Shown here in pieces: positions 11,101-21,579 of a stretch of 64,000 bases of DNA. The notes under the pieces were generated by a model. It saw only the letters and a list, made by a program, of their open reading frames with translations, did no database searches and was not told the origin of the DNA. This stretch comes from Amphibalanus amphitrite (Eukaryota; Arthropoda; Thecostraca; Balanomorpha; Balanidae). A program made the translations under genes and the position numbers. The DNA is taken from assembly GCF_019059575.1 (NCBI RefSeq), contig NW_024882033.1, forward strand, positions 124,001 to 188,000, in the 5' to 3' direction. Each line of letters begins with the position of its first letter. The first letter of the stretch is position 1.

Positions 11101-14100
11101 AAATAAGCCCAACCTAAGGTGCGGAGTCTCGCACGTCTTGCTGTTACGATTTCCGAGTGACCGTTAGCATAGTATTCGCGTTATTCCCGGTTTTGTCGAA
11201 AAAAGAATACCTACCACGCAGTTTGCAGAGGGCTGTACCACATTCTTTGATGTTGGTGTTGGACAATTTAATGCTCCTAGGCCCTAGCCTCAAGTGACTT
11301 GATGAAGGATCACTTATGCTGATGTTGTATTATCTCTCTCCTGACCACCACATGTTTTGTGTTATGGCAGTCAGCAATAGTCATGTGACAACTGACAGTC
11401 ATAGATTTAATCATATGTGGAGAGGGTTTTTTTTAGATAAAGTGCACTTTGGCATGGCTAGAGTGCATGGACTGCTGTCATCTACCTGCAGCAAGTTACA
11501 CTTACAGTTAGTTCCAGTAGTTAAAGGGATCCTCCCACCTCCAAAAAAGTTAATGAATTGGCATGAAAGTGATGTCGCTCGGTTCAGAAAGAGCAAAAAC
11601 GAATATCTACCAAATTTCATCGAAAAATATTCACCGGTTTTCAAGATATTAGACTTTTACTTTTGTTTACTTTTTGGGATCTCCGCTGTTCCTAGCGACT
11701 TTATTTGAAAGTGCGGCATTTGTTGCGCGCAAAGCAGCATATACCACCGCGTGCTACAAAACGTTTTAGTCAAACATTTAACGGACGTTCGAAAGCCTGA
11801 TGACGTCATCAGATTCCCGTAATGGTTAAGAGATGGGGACCACGCTGGTCCCACCCTGCAAGTAAAGGGAAGAAATTTCTTGAACACCATAAAGCTGCGG
11901 GGGTTGCGACCAGGATAAATGGTGGTTTCTGAGCCTGGCCGCAAACTTGGCTATCTCAACTCAAAACTAATGTTAAGGTGGGAGGGTCCCTTTAACCCGC
12001 GCCCGGCTGGGGGTCCTGGATTTCCACGCCCTGCTGGGGGGGGGGGTGTTTGAACACCCCCCCCCCTTCTAACTCGGCTCCTGGGCCACGTAGCGATACG
12101 CGGAAGGCGGCGTTCGAAAGAACGTCAAAAATAATGAGGAAATCACTTCGGTCAATTTTTTGGTCAGGTCAAAGGTCAGGTCACCAGAGGTCATTGAAGG
12201 CAAAATTTCGCCGATTTCCAGGTCGAATGTCGAAAATTTCCAAGAAGCCAACGCATAACTCGGGAACCAATAGAGCTACAGCGCCGCGGAAAAGCGCATT
12301 CGATAGCCCTATTAACGCCCTTTCTGAGTAATTCTCTCAAATTTGACCTAACGTCAACGGTTTTGCCTGCAGGGGGCAAAAACTGCAAAAATAGCCGATT
12401 TTTTCGGAAACAGTTTTTCTGCAATAACTTTTGACCCAAGCCTTGTACGAGCTTACTTTTACCGGCATCGTGTTCCTCTCGTCAAGACGCATCGAATGAA
12501 CTATAAGTTGACCTTGAAAGGTCAACTTGAAAATTTGACCTCAGGTCAAGGTCATGACCTGACCGGAAAGGGTCATGTTGCATATCAGTCGATCCGTATC
12601 GTCGAACTGAACACCTCTTAGGCGTTTTCATCGCTCTAGCATGCCTCTATCAAAAGTTATTTGCGAAAAACTGTTAGATACCATTCGTGACCTAAGATGA
12701 CCTCAGGGCATAAACATGGGTCACGGACACCATTTTCATGTTCATTGTGTCTAAACCACTTGTAATTCAGTGTTTGGGAGTGTTTATAATGTCTTTCGTC
12801 CAAAAGAGGCGCATTTCAATTTTCTCCCATTGACTTATAATGGGGAGGTCGCAAAATTGACCTGACCTTAGGTCATCGATATCAAAATTCTGAGATATAC
12901 ATTTTGTACATGCTATTGCTCTTAGCAATCGCTGAAAGTTTCAAAGCGATCGGTCACTCGGTGTAGCTATGACAGACATTGAAACTTTTTATGAGGTGAG
13001 GTCACTTCAAGTCACCTGGTGACCTGACCTTGAATGACCTTGGTCTGAAATTTTCACAAAATGTGTAGAATTGATGTATGATAAGGTGTACCAAAAACGG
13101 CGGCGCTCCGCGCCGCCGTTTTTGAGATATTCGCGAAAAACCACAAGGGGGTGTTCAAACACCCCCCCCCCCCCAGCAGGGCGCGGGTTAACTGGTCCAT
13201 GGAAGGTGGGGTACTGGGTGGAGACAAGGGGGTGTGAAGCTGCTGTTATTCAATGAGCATTGCCTTTGCCTGACAATCAAGGCTGTGTGAACATTCTGAA
13301 AATTGACATCTTACTGAGTTGTTCAACTATGATGTTACTGGCATGGTAATGATAAGGCATATGTTGAGTATCCATGACAGGTTGGATGATGATGTAAATA
13401 ATAAACCAAATTATTACAAATGCATTCAAATATATTCAAAAAGACACACAAAGCTTTCGGTTCATGGAACCTTGATCACTGTGCAAATGAGTATAACAAT
13501 CGCTGTAACCGTCTAAAATTCTTTGAAATTTTGCCCACATCATCACACGTGATACGTTTAACAGTAGGAGCGGATTCATCACATGGTCGTCAATGGCAGC
13601 AAAATCGGTGGTAGACCAGCAGAAGAAGAAAACACGCGGCTGATTAATTTCAAAGAATTTTAGACGGTTACAGCGATTGTTATACTCATTTGCACAGTGA
13701 TCAAGGTTCCATGAACCGAAAGCTTTGTGTGTCTTTTTGAATATATTTGAATGCATTTGTAATAATTTGGTTTATTATTTACATCATCATCCATAAGGCA
13801 TATGTTAAACATTTTGTCTCGTCAGGCACAAAAGCAGCAATTTGCCTTTTGAAAACTGATAATCAGCTATGTTTTGCCTGAGATTACATAACAGCCTTTG
13901 TAGAGTTATTCTGTGTTCAGGTTATTTCGGTCGGACGGTGGTCCGTGATACATTACTGACAGCTGCGCTGTGTCTTGCAGTGGGTTCGTGCACTTTGGCG
14001 CCGGCCTGGCTGTGGGCCTCAGCGGTCTGGCGGCCGGATTTGCCATCGGCATCGTGGGTGACGCCGGCGTCCGCGGCACGGCCCAGCAGCCCCGCCTCTT

Positions 14101-14188
14101 CGTCGGAATGATCCTCATTCTGATTTTCGCCGAAGTGTTGGGTCTGTACGGTCTCATCGTTGCCATTTTCCTGTACATCAAGGCATAA
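8135..14188 (+). CDS. Vha16-1 (ATP6V0C): V-type proton ATPase 16 kDa proteolipid subunit c
   Basis: There are three exons, 8135-8210, 10486-10675 and 13981-14188, with GT-AG introns of about 2.3 and 3.3 kb. They encode 157 residues, the usual family length. The protein is the membrane rotor (c-ring) of V-ATPase, which carries protons into vacuoles, lysosomes and secretory vesicles. Four hydrophobic helices are visible, beginning [20 protein letters not shown]. The conserved stretch [19 protein letters not shown] lies in exon 2, and helix 4 carries [11 protein letters not shown] with the proton-carrying Glu at about residue 140. Junction codons are completed correctly (GCC Ala; TCT Ser). The start is the first ATG, after a C/T-rich leader with CRE and CCAAT boxes upstream. 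The introns contain several MITEs and a long palindrome. The family call is near certain; insect-style gene naming is by similarity. Confidence 0.97.
8325..9270. mobile_element. TIR element (MITE), GTGGGGTAAGACGG family, 946 bp, V-ATPase intron 1
   Basis: The left end TAGGGGAAAGTGGGGTAAGA is mirrored by CTTACCCCACTTTCCCCTA at 9252-9270. Both ends are at TA. The internal phrase GGGGTAAGACGGG recurs at about 8694, and an inverted pair sits at about 9030-9085 (CCGTCTTACCCCA ... GGGGTAAGATGGG). The architecture matches the element at 3598-4497, with a different but related phrase. No transposase was seen. Confidence 0.82.
9461..9654. mobile_element. Short MITE, GAGGCCA family, copy 1 (194 bp)
   Basis: It begins GAGGCCAATTATACCAACAG and ends with the complementary CTGTTGGTAAAACTGGCCTC. 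The second copy is at 20225-20406. Both share internal CCCTATCCGCTTATGTGCCC and CTCCGTATGTGAAGC. It lies in V-ATPase intron 1 and is non-coding. Confidence 0.8.
10859..11237. mobile_element. MITE with about 50-bp TIRs, 379 bp, V-ATPase intron 2
   Basis: The left end TACAGCCCTCTGCAGACTGC continues through GTGGTAGGTATTCTTTTTTC. The right end is its reverse complement with one visible difference and closes TGCAGAGGGCTGTA. The ends are TA...TA, suggesting a TA target site. No coding potential. Confidence 0.8.
11521..11995. mobile_element. TTAA-flanked MITE, AGGGACCCTCCCACC family, copy 1 (inverted)
   Basis: It runs from TTAAAGGGATCCTCCCACCT to GGTGGGAGGGTCCCTTTAA, about 475 bp. It is the reverse complement of the copies at 20595-21076 and 25788-26268. 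TTAA is present at both ends, as in piggyBac-type insertions. Its right-hand TTAA (11992-11995) is also the left boundary of the 1.2-kb repeat that follows. Confidence 0.8.
11992..13191 (-). mobile_element. 1.2-kb TTAA-flanked repeat rich in GGTCA motifs, copy A (inverted)
   Basis: It runs from TTAACCCGCGCCCGGCTGGG to AGCAGGGCGCGGGTTAA. Near each end lies the palindrome GGGGTGTTTGAACACCCC with variable G/C tracts. The interior is dominated by GGTCA/TGACC motifs, including a perfect DR1 (AGGTCAAAGGTCA) at 12166-12178 and an inverted pair around 12506-12529. The copies at 32329 and 38652 are in the opposite orientation. Overlapping short frames recur in all copies in several frames, which looks like shared descent and not selection on protein. 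It is probably a non-autonomous piggyBac-like element. Confidence 0.8.
13383..13793. repeat. Long palindrome with 148-bp arms and a 115-bp spacer
   Basis: The arm at 13383-13530 and its reverse complement at 13646-13793 pair end to end without gaps. All the sequence I compared, from TGGATGATGATGTAAATAAT through TCTTTGAAATT, is identical. The spacer 13531-13645 is unique. It lies in V-ATPase intron 2. It is either a foldback element or a locally inverted duplication, and in RNA it would form a very stable hairpin. Confidence 0.9.
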
Positions 14189-14949
14189 GCGGCCAGTCGG
14201 TCGGGCCAGTGCAGCACACGTGCGGCTCTGCGGCGCTGATGCGCGTGTGTGCGGTGGGCGCATATCTAGGCGGTGGGCCAGCGCGTCTGTCCCCGGTCTA
14301 TATACGTCCTGTGATGCCGCTAGGGCGCCAGCGGTCGCCCCTCGCCCTGCGCAACATTCCACTTACACATCCAGAATCGGCCGGCAACTGGGCCCGGCCG
14401 CCTCAGGTGCAGTGAACGCACGGCTGTACCCGCGCGGACATCACGCATAAAGACAGACGGGAGGGCGTCGGAGGCGTGCGGCCGGGCGGCCCGGGCGTCT
14501 GCTGCCGGCCGGGCGGCCGCCCTCGTGAACACATCTGTAGAACAGGCGAACAATTTTCGACGGATTTTAGCTGGCGGCTGTTTGCATTGCGTTCCTGGCA
14601 TTTACGTCAAGCTCTTTCGACCCTAATTTGCTACCTAGGCTATTCTCTATCAAATATGTTGATAATATGTTGATGCTCTGTACAGTACTATGTGTATAAA
14701 ATACTTTATGTGATGGGAGCGATATCGTATGGATGTGTTGTGATTGTGAATGTGTTCTGTACATATGGGTAGGATTGTTGTAGCCAATTGTCGGTGGACT
14801 GTCGACCTGACGTCTGACCGTGTATCTTCCCGTTAGGCTAACCCGTGAGTGGATATATATGGTGCACGTGGTCAGGGCGACGATCAATTACCCGTATCGT
14901 GTCGTTCAATCATTTCTCGCTGTTTGCGAACCCAAAAATTACAATGGAA

Positions 14950-14955
14950 AATAAA
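14950..14955 (+). terminator. Poly(A) signal of the V-ATPase subunit c gene
   Basis: A canonical AATAAA lies about 760 bp after the stop codon, followed by GTGT-containing sequence. This gives a 3' UTR of roughly 0.78 kb. No earlier AATAAA was noticed in the UTR. Confidence 0.6.
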
Positions 14956-14959
14956 TGTG

Positions 14960-17900
14960 TAGCCTCAATCGGGGTTTTTCATTGGTGATGCGTGTGCAGT
15001 AGATACGAGTTTAGTCACAGAAAGTTACACTTCTCTAAATGGGCGCTCTTACGAACAGTACTGTTCTGTGTGATGCATATTGCGTGCATACCCCGAGCCG
15101 GAAGAAGTAGACGTGGAAACGATTAGGGCAGCGTAACTTTGCATGTCACGACAGACGGCCGAACTTGGCAGTTGGCCGGTCAAATGCTGAAACACCTCAT
15201 GGCACATGACTGAATGAAGACTATGAATGACTATGAAGCACATTTGATGAGTGTAGCACGAACATCAAGGGTGATTGGGCGGGCGTATCGTGGTGTGTTC
15301 GGTAGATGTGTGTTGTGAAGAAGGATTGTTTTTAAGGTCGCAGCATATTCTAAACAGAGCCTTGCTCGTCAGAAGTCCGGGCGCTGCGATGGCCTCCGCA
15401 GTTCGGACGCTCACAACCAATCGATACCAATCGATCATGCAGTATATCTGCGATGTGACCACAACTCACAATGTTCAAATATACGAAGCATGTTTCATGG
15501 TAAGTGTCAATGGGGCTCGAATTCATATTTGATAATGCATGTGTAGTTACAGAATGACTGTTCATAGACAGATCTGGTAACTTTTCTGTCAGAAAGTGGT
15601 CAAAGTGGTCATGTCGTTATAGAATACCCACCCCTACCTAGAGCCTTTTTCAAGATTCATTAAATTTGAGCATGTTCCCTTAAAAGCAACAAATTTACGC
15701 ATATAAGTAGACCTAATTTTCTAGATCAATAGCTTCTCCCAAGGACCTAGCATCAATCATCTTCGCCAGTGTCAGCAAGGTCCGCTCAATAACTGAGCTA
15801 CAAAGTACAACCTGACAGGTTTATCGTCACATGCCTGGAAGCTGGTAGCGTGTAGCAAGGCGCGTGTAGCTGCCTGTACGTGGTAGCGTGGCGGCTGATT
15901 CGCTTGCCACATTCATCAACCCCGTAACAAGTGAATAAGTTACATATTCTTAAACTATCTGCAAATTCTTATTCTCTGAAATTAACTTTTATGATGAAGC
16001 TGACCGTGATTAATAATGCATTTACAAATTCCTAGTCGCATGCTTATTTGATGAGTCGACATAAATGGCGTGACAAAGACATAACATTCATGCAAAATTC
16101 CCAGGCGCACGCATGTGGCGAATCACGCTGAACGCAATCGCATCATAAATAAGTAATTAAATATTCCATACTTTTATTTACCTGCATTTACCGTGAAATA
16201 TTTGCATCCACAAAGCTGTGGTAAGTTGTTGCAGAGTGTGTCTATTGCCTAATACACACAGACTTAAATCTGCCGACTGCAGGGGCCGAGGCTGAGGCCG
16301 AGCAAGAGGCAGAGGGCCGAAATGAGTTGACGCGACCATGACAAATGATGCGTCGTTTTCCTGTGAAACTTTAAAAACATTAAAGAAAGCCTTATATTAA
16401 GCCTCAAAGGTACTTGCTATTTCAAAACTGTTTCAGTAAGCTGCAGGAGATTCATTTAAAGCACATGGGAGCAGGCTCTCTCTATCGTCTGGAGGTTTCG
16501 AAAGATGCTCTCCAGAGATGGCGCTAGTAAATTTGGCTGACATGACGTCATGCTAAAAAGTGATGGGTTTTGTGAGAGCAAATGTAATAATAGTTGAAAA
16601 TTTTGTACTTTTGCTTAATTAAGAAAAAATAAATATACAATTGTTCAAAACAGCGTTTTCCTCATTCATCCTTCATTGTTTTTAGAGGAATATAGACAGT
16701 TTAAATATTTTTTCTTGACCGCAATTCGCACACGCACTAAATTAAAAGCTGGAGTTTTGTGCGTTCGTAAATCGTGATTTGAGAAAATAAGTTGACAATA
16801 ATCTTTTGCACTTTTGCTTTACAATCATTTTTCAATGCAGATAAATACATAATTTATTCGAAAATAGGCATATCTTTGAAATATTATGATTTTCCACAAG
16901 CAAATTTTCCCAAAAACTTGAACTACTTACAACTGACGAACGCATCCAATAATCTGGATGTCTTAGGATGAGTTCGTCATTTTTTCCCAAGGAAATACGA
17001 TACAGTTCAAGCTATTTTACCGATTTATTAGGGTACTTTTGCCAATGAATTAATAAATAAATGACAACAATTAATCTCATTATCAACCATACTCGGAAGA
17101 ATTTTCTTCGCATAAGCGCGAACACATCCGCGCTTTCATGAAAAGTCACGCCTGTAGATGTCAGGACTGCTGCTTTATGTTTCGCAAGGTGGCGCAGCGC
17201 GCAGGGTACCGACTACCGAGGCTGAGGTCTCCAGACTCTCCACCACGATTTAACTTGGAAATGGCCGATGGGGAAGGTCTAACCCAAAAACGGACGCCCT
17301 TTTACACAGCTGCATAAAGAGAATGAATTATTGGCATAGCTGACCACACGTCCCCTCCCCCTCTCCGCCCCAGCTCAATAGGAAATATCGCCTATTTTCC
17401 TTAGTCAGTTATATTCTGACTAATTTCTCACTCTTCCCAGTAAACCTTAACATGCATGATGCAGATGTTCACTGCGTAAGTCGTGTGCTTCCGTAAGTGT
17501 GCCAACTATATAGTGTTGCCTACACTCTACAGTACAGCCTACTGCTTCCCCATTGTCGTTATAATTGGTGATTCTCAGGTCAAAAGTTACACAGTGGTCT
17601 CAGAGAACAATCGTTTCAACAAATTAACGATTCAAACCGTTGCATTCTACTTATATTCCGGTCAGTTCTGCTACTAAACGATTCCGGCAAAACACTCTTT
17701 AGGTTATGTATTAGCGAACCACCACACAAAATTCGCCCAATCAATGGTCAGTTATTACTGCTGGGCTGAACCGTCATACGCTATATAGCCTATTGCAGTC
17801 AATATTTTCAGAACGATACTGACTGACGAAACACAACGTATTCGCGGATTCGCACATACGTTGGCACCCAGGTGGCCTGTCAGCAGCCGCACAAATCCGC

Positions 17901-18109
17901 ACAGCGCAGCCGGGATTTGACATTGAGATGGTACACCGTAAAGCATGCCTTTCCACACAGGCACAAGCACAGGGACACAAATTCTCAAAATCCAAACTTA
18001 TTCCAATACTGGTCAATTACGAATAGGCATAAAGTTTTGAGGTTTTCTCATGTTCATTCTTCTTTCAACACACGCGGCAGACTGCAGCAGCTGCAGAACA
18101 TCTCACAGA
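14960..18109. other. Intergenic DNA, no gene seen
   Basis: No exon with convincing splice sites was found. The stretch is AT-rich, with a GAGGCC-rich patch at about 16280-16325. It separates the V-ATPase gene from the repeat cluster at 18.1 kb. Confidence 0.5.
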
Positions 18110-18840
18110 GCTGCGCTGGATGCAGTCATGAGCTGGGACACGGTTTGTGACCAATGACCGATCGGGGGTGCCAGCCTCCTCCCGGCACGCGATGCACTGG
18201 CCGCCGCGCAGTCGATGTCGGGGCACCGCCGGCATTCGCCGACAGGGTTCCATCCGATTCGGTGTATTGGTGGCAGCCCGAACAGTGACCCACGCGAAGC
18301 TGGCGGACGTCGATGGCCGATGAGCGATGCCCTTCCGCGACCGGCGGTGGCAGTCGGTCCCACATCAAGAACAGATACCAGTCATGCGGTCAGTCGGCGA
18401 CGGCGCTGTCGCGAGCCGATCTGATGGTCGCGCGGTGGGCGTTGCCGACGTCCACCGGGACCGTCGACTGGGGGAGCGCGGCCGCCTCTTGGCCGCCGCC
18501 TCTGGTCGGCGCGCTCGTTGCGCTGTGGGACGGCATCCACTGCAAGTCGTTCACTGTGAAACGGTCGTTTGACCGGACCTGGCAGGCGGGGAAAGGGGGC
18601 CTCAGATGAAGTAAAACCATCCCTCAGGCCAGCTTGAACTGGCTCTCCACCTCACCATGTTAGATAAGCAGACACCCTCGTGATCATCGCAGCGATGATT
18701 GCCAATTGGTGTGTCATTATGGGAGAGGATGCCAGCCTCCTTTGCAAGATAGTCTGCCTTTAAATTAGTGCAGCCCGACCCATTGCCTGTGGCGCAGACT
18801 GGGCTTGATAATGCAGTGCAGGACACACCAAACGTAAGCT
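18110..18840 (-). pseudogene. Decayed non-LTR retrotransposon pieces (RNase H / C-terminal region)
   Basis: On the minus strand, 18390-18620 contains LQWMPSHS, then QEAAALPQSTVPVDV. These match LQWVPSHC and [15 protein letters not shown] of the intact copy at 60160-61725. The stretch 18126-18368 continues with AIDVRQLRVGHCSG, equivalent to [14 protein letters not shown] there. A second piece at 18602-18826 (LKADYLAKEAGILSHNDTP ... SSWPEGW) resembles the same region of a related element. Frames are broken and catalytic residues are partly lost. These are fossils of the same retrotransposon clade, so the lineage has been active at more than one time. Confidence 0.7.
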
Positions 18841-20224
18841 GTCATCTGTACCCCCTGTGCAGTAGGGCTGACTCAAGAGCCCAGAGTTGCCCTCCCCCCA
18901 CCATTCTGTGCACGTGATAACTGGATGGGACATGCCATGGTCAGCATCTGTTCAAAAGCTGCCCTAAGCATGTAAAGCTCCACTGGCATGCTCAAGCATG
19001 GTCACAGTCAGTTCTCACTTCTCAGTTGAACCTCCAATGGAAACCCATCACAAAGTAGAGATCAGGGCGCCTCTCACACTGCAGCACACTCAACGACTGA
19101 GGCACCATCTCATCACTTGCAGGTGGTTCTTGCCAGGAGCAATGCCAGCCACGCACATCAGGTGATAACAGCAGTGTACAACTGCAATCTACAAGCATCC
19201 ATGTTCTTTCTGGTTTTCTCCTGTTGAGATCCACTGCCATGCATGAACTTGATGGGCTTTTGTTGCGCTCCTCCCATGTGCAGACAGGTTTCTGCTGAAA
19301 CAAAGCAAAGCAAATGTGATTAATAATGGCCCTGTTTCACGGCACCATCCAGACACTGTGTGCACTGGTAGCTACGGCATACCATAGCATCACTCAAATG
19401 ACGTTGCATGTGATCTCTTAGTTTATGATCAATCGCGTTTGGAACAGAGTGAGAGGTTCTGAAAAACCGTACCAAGAACAGAGGTTTGAGTTCAAATACT
19501 GCTAGCATGCTGCTGGTGCTGGTACCGCAGCGTGCTAGCGTTCTGGGATGCTGTCATAGCTTAGCGTCACAGTGAAGTTTGTTGACACTGCCATGGAAAC
19601 CCAATGCTCTGACACACGCAGCGCACTGCAGTGCACTGCAGTGCTGAGCACTGCAGTGCGTGCTCTGCTGTGAAACACCACCCATGAACGTTGGTTGCAT
19701 GACCAGGATGGAGCAGTGTGGCAGACAGTGATTTTAATTTTAATTGCACTTCCTAGAGATTAAAATGTTGTTGGTGAAATTGCTATTCATTATTCCTATT
19801 ACCATTGTCTAAATTTCACATTTCAAGACAGCATCAGCATTGACATGTTATATAAAATAAGGTTTAGACTTCAGGTGGTCCCGGGTTCAGCTATTAAGTA
19901 AAACAAGGGCAAAAAATTGTCAAAAAAAAATATTTTAAAAAAATACCTGCTTTCATCAACACCTCATCTAATCTAACCTCATCCTCATCTAACAAGGCCC
20001 TAAAAGCAAACACCGTTTGAATAACAATGTAATATTTTGCAACCGCTGCACCATTACTGTCACGTACGCTATCCCTAGATTGGTTGCTGGTAAGTAGTGG
20101 TTGTCGTCATCAACTCGTCATGCAGCAGCTGATTGGGATGGGCGGGGCCTATTTTTATCCAGGCGATAGAGAGAGCCTGGGAGCATTCTAATGCTTTCCT
20201 AAGAATGAGAATCTTATCAGGCCT
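18841..20224. other. Repeat-like DNA, no gene seen
   Basis: Short frames on the minus strand are not convincing. The stretch includes the GCACTGCAGTGC palindrome cluster and degenerate non-coding DNA. Confidence 0.4.
19619..19663. repeat. Nested short palindromes of CACTGCAGTG
   Basis: CACTGCAGTG occurs three times in about 45 bp, with GCGCACTGCAGTGCACTGCA at the left and GAGCACTGCAGTGCGTGC at the right. The whole can fold on itself in several registers. Function unknown. Confidence 0.7.
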
Positions 20225-20406
20225 GAGGCCAGTTCTACCATCAGAAAAATAGCCGCGTGCCGGAATTTCTTGCCTAAAGAACTGTAAATGGTAAACCCTA
20301 TCCGCTTATGTGCCCACTGCCCAGCACGTTTACACTCCGTATGTGAAGCAGTCTTAAAGCGAAAAATTCAGGCTGGCTGCTATTTTCTGTTGGTAAAACT
20401 GGCCTC
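20225..20406. mobile_element. Short MITE, GAGGCCA family, copy 2 (182 bp)
   Basis: It runs from GAGGCCAGTTCTACCATCAG to TGTTGGTAAAACTGGCCTC, in the same orientation as copy 1 at 9461-9654. The middle has diverged, with indels around the CATATGTGAAGC-type motif. Confidence 0.8.
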
Positions 20407-20594
20407 AGTCTTATGGAATCTCAAACTAGCTCTATGGGAGTTGATACGTAGTAATATGGCTTGGAATTTTATTATTTTGGCTTAATTTGTTGCAAGTTCA
20501 GTGTTAATGATGATTTTGAAGTGCAGTACTTTGTGATTTCTTAGCATATGTGATGGTAGAATTACTATTAATGTTCATTGTGATTGTAGCAATT

Positions 20595-21076
20595 TTAAAG
20601 GGACCCTCCCACCTTAACATTAGTTTTGAGTTGAGATAGCCAAATTGGTGGCCATGGCCTGAAAATACCGGTTTGGGCAGTGGGCACTCACAACATCGAA
20701 AAATGCTTTAATTCGGAGATATGGAATTTCAAACTTGCAGTTTTCGGATTCTAAGGGGCTAATGCATTGGTATGCCCCCTTAGAATTTGTGACGTCAGCG
20801 GAGGTCTAACGATTTTTAAATCTTTTACTAAAACGTTTGGTAGCACGCGGTGGTATATGCTGCTTTGCGCGCAACAAATGCCGCACTTTCAAATAAAGTC
20901 GCTAGGAACAGCGGAGATCCCAGAAAGTAAACAATAGTAAAAGTCTAATATCTTGAAAACCGGTGAATATTTTTCGATGAAATTTGGTAGATATTCGTTT
21001 TCGCTCTTCCTGAACCGAGCGACATCACTTTCATGCCAATTCATTAACTTTTTTGAAGGTGGGAGGGTCCCTTTAA
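20595..21076. mobile_element. TTAA-flanked MITE, AGGGACCCTCCCACC family, copy 2
   Basis: It begins TTAAAGGGACCCTCCCACCT and ends GGTGGGAGGGTCCCTTTAA, about 482 bp. Internal sequence shared with the other copies includes AAACGTTTGGTAGCACGCGG and TGCCGCACTTTCAAATAAAG. Non-coding. Confidence 0.85.
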
Positions 21077-21579
21077 GTCGGACTTGAAAATTGATGAAAT
21101 GACTGCAAGATGGCTAGTTAAAACCATTAAAGTAAATACTTTTTCATTTTCCAATTTTCTTCACACTGAGAGGTTCTGTGTGATAATGATATCCTGTTTT
21201 CAGTATTTTGCATTCTGCCTTTCTGTGACAGGACAGTCTGAGCTTTTGCAGTGGTAGTGCCTTCAAGCTCCAAGATGCTAATAAAGGTCTATGACAATGT
21301 TTCCCTGCTGCCATTAGGATCAGTGGGCATGGGGCAGTTACACTGACCAAGTAGAAACCTAAATATGACATGTTGTCTTTCATTGGCACTGTGTATGCCT
21401 ATCATGATTGTGTGTTCTATGGTTGCATAGTTGGTACATTCACAAAGCAGCATATCACATATCATTTGCAAGCAGATCACAGAATGAAGCTGACCCTGGC
21501 AATGCTGAGTAGAGTCTTTCTTTTTTATGTTCCAGATTGATGCAAATGCAGAATTCAGTCAGAAGACATTGAAGTAGAA

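Noticed and set aside
18313-18609. 98-aa plus-strand frame over the 18-kb fossil
   Set aside because: It is the antisense of the decayed RNase H fragment, which reads on the minus strand.
19022-19303. 93-aa minus-strand frame as a possible transposon protein
   Set aside because: It has Cys/Trp residues but no recognisable endonuclease, RT or RNase H motif, and no TIR or tail.
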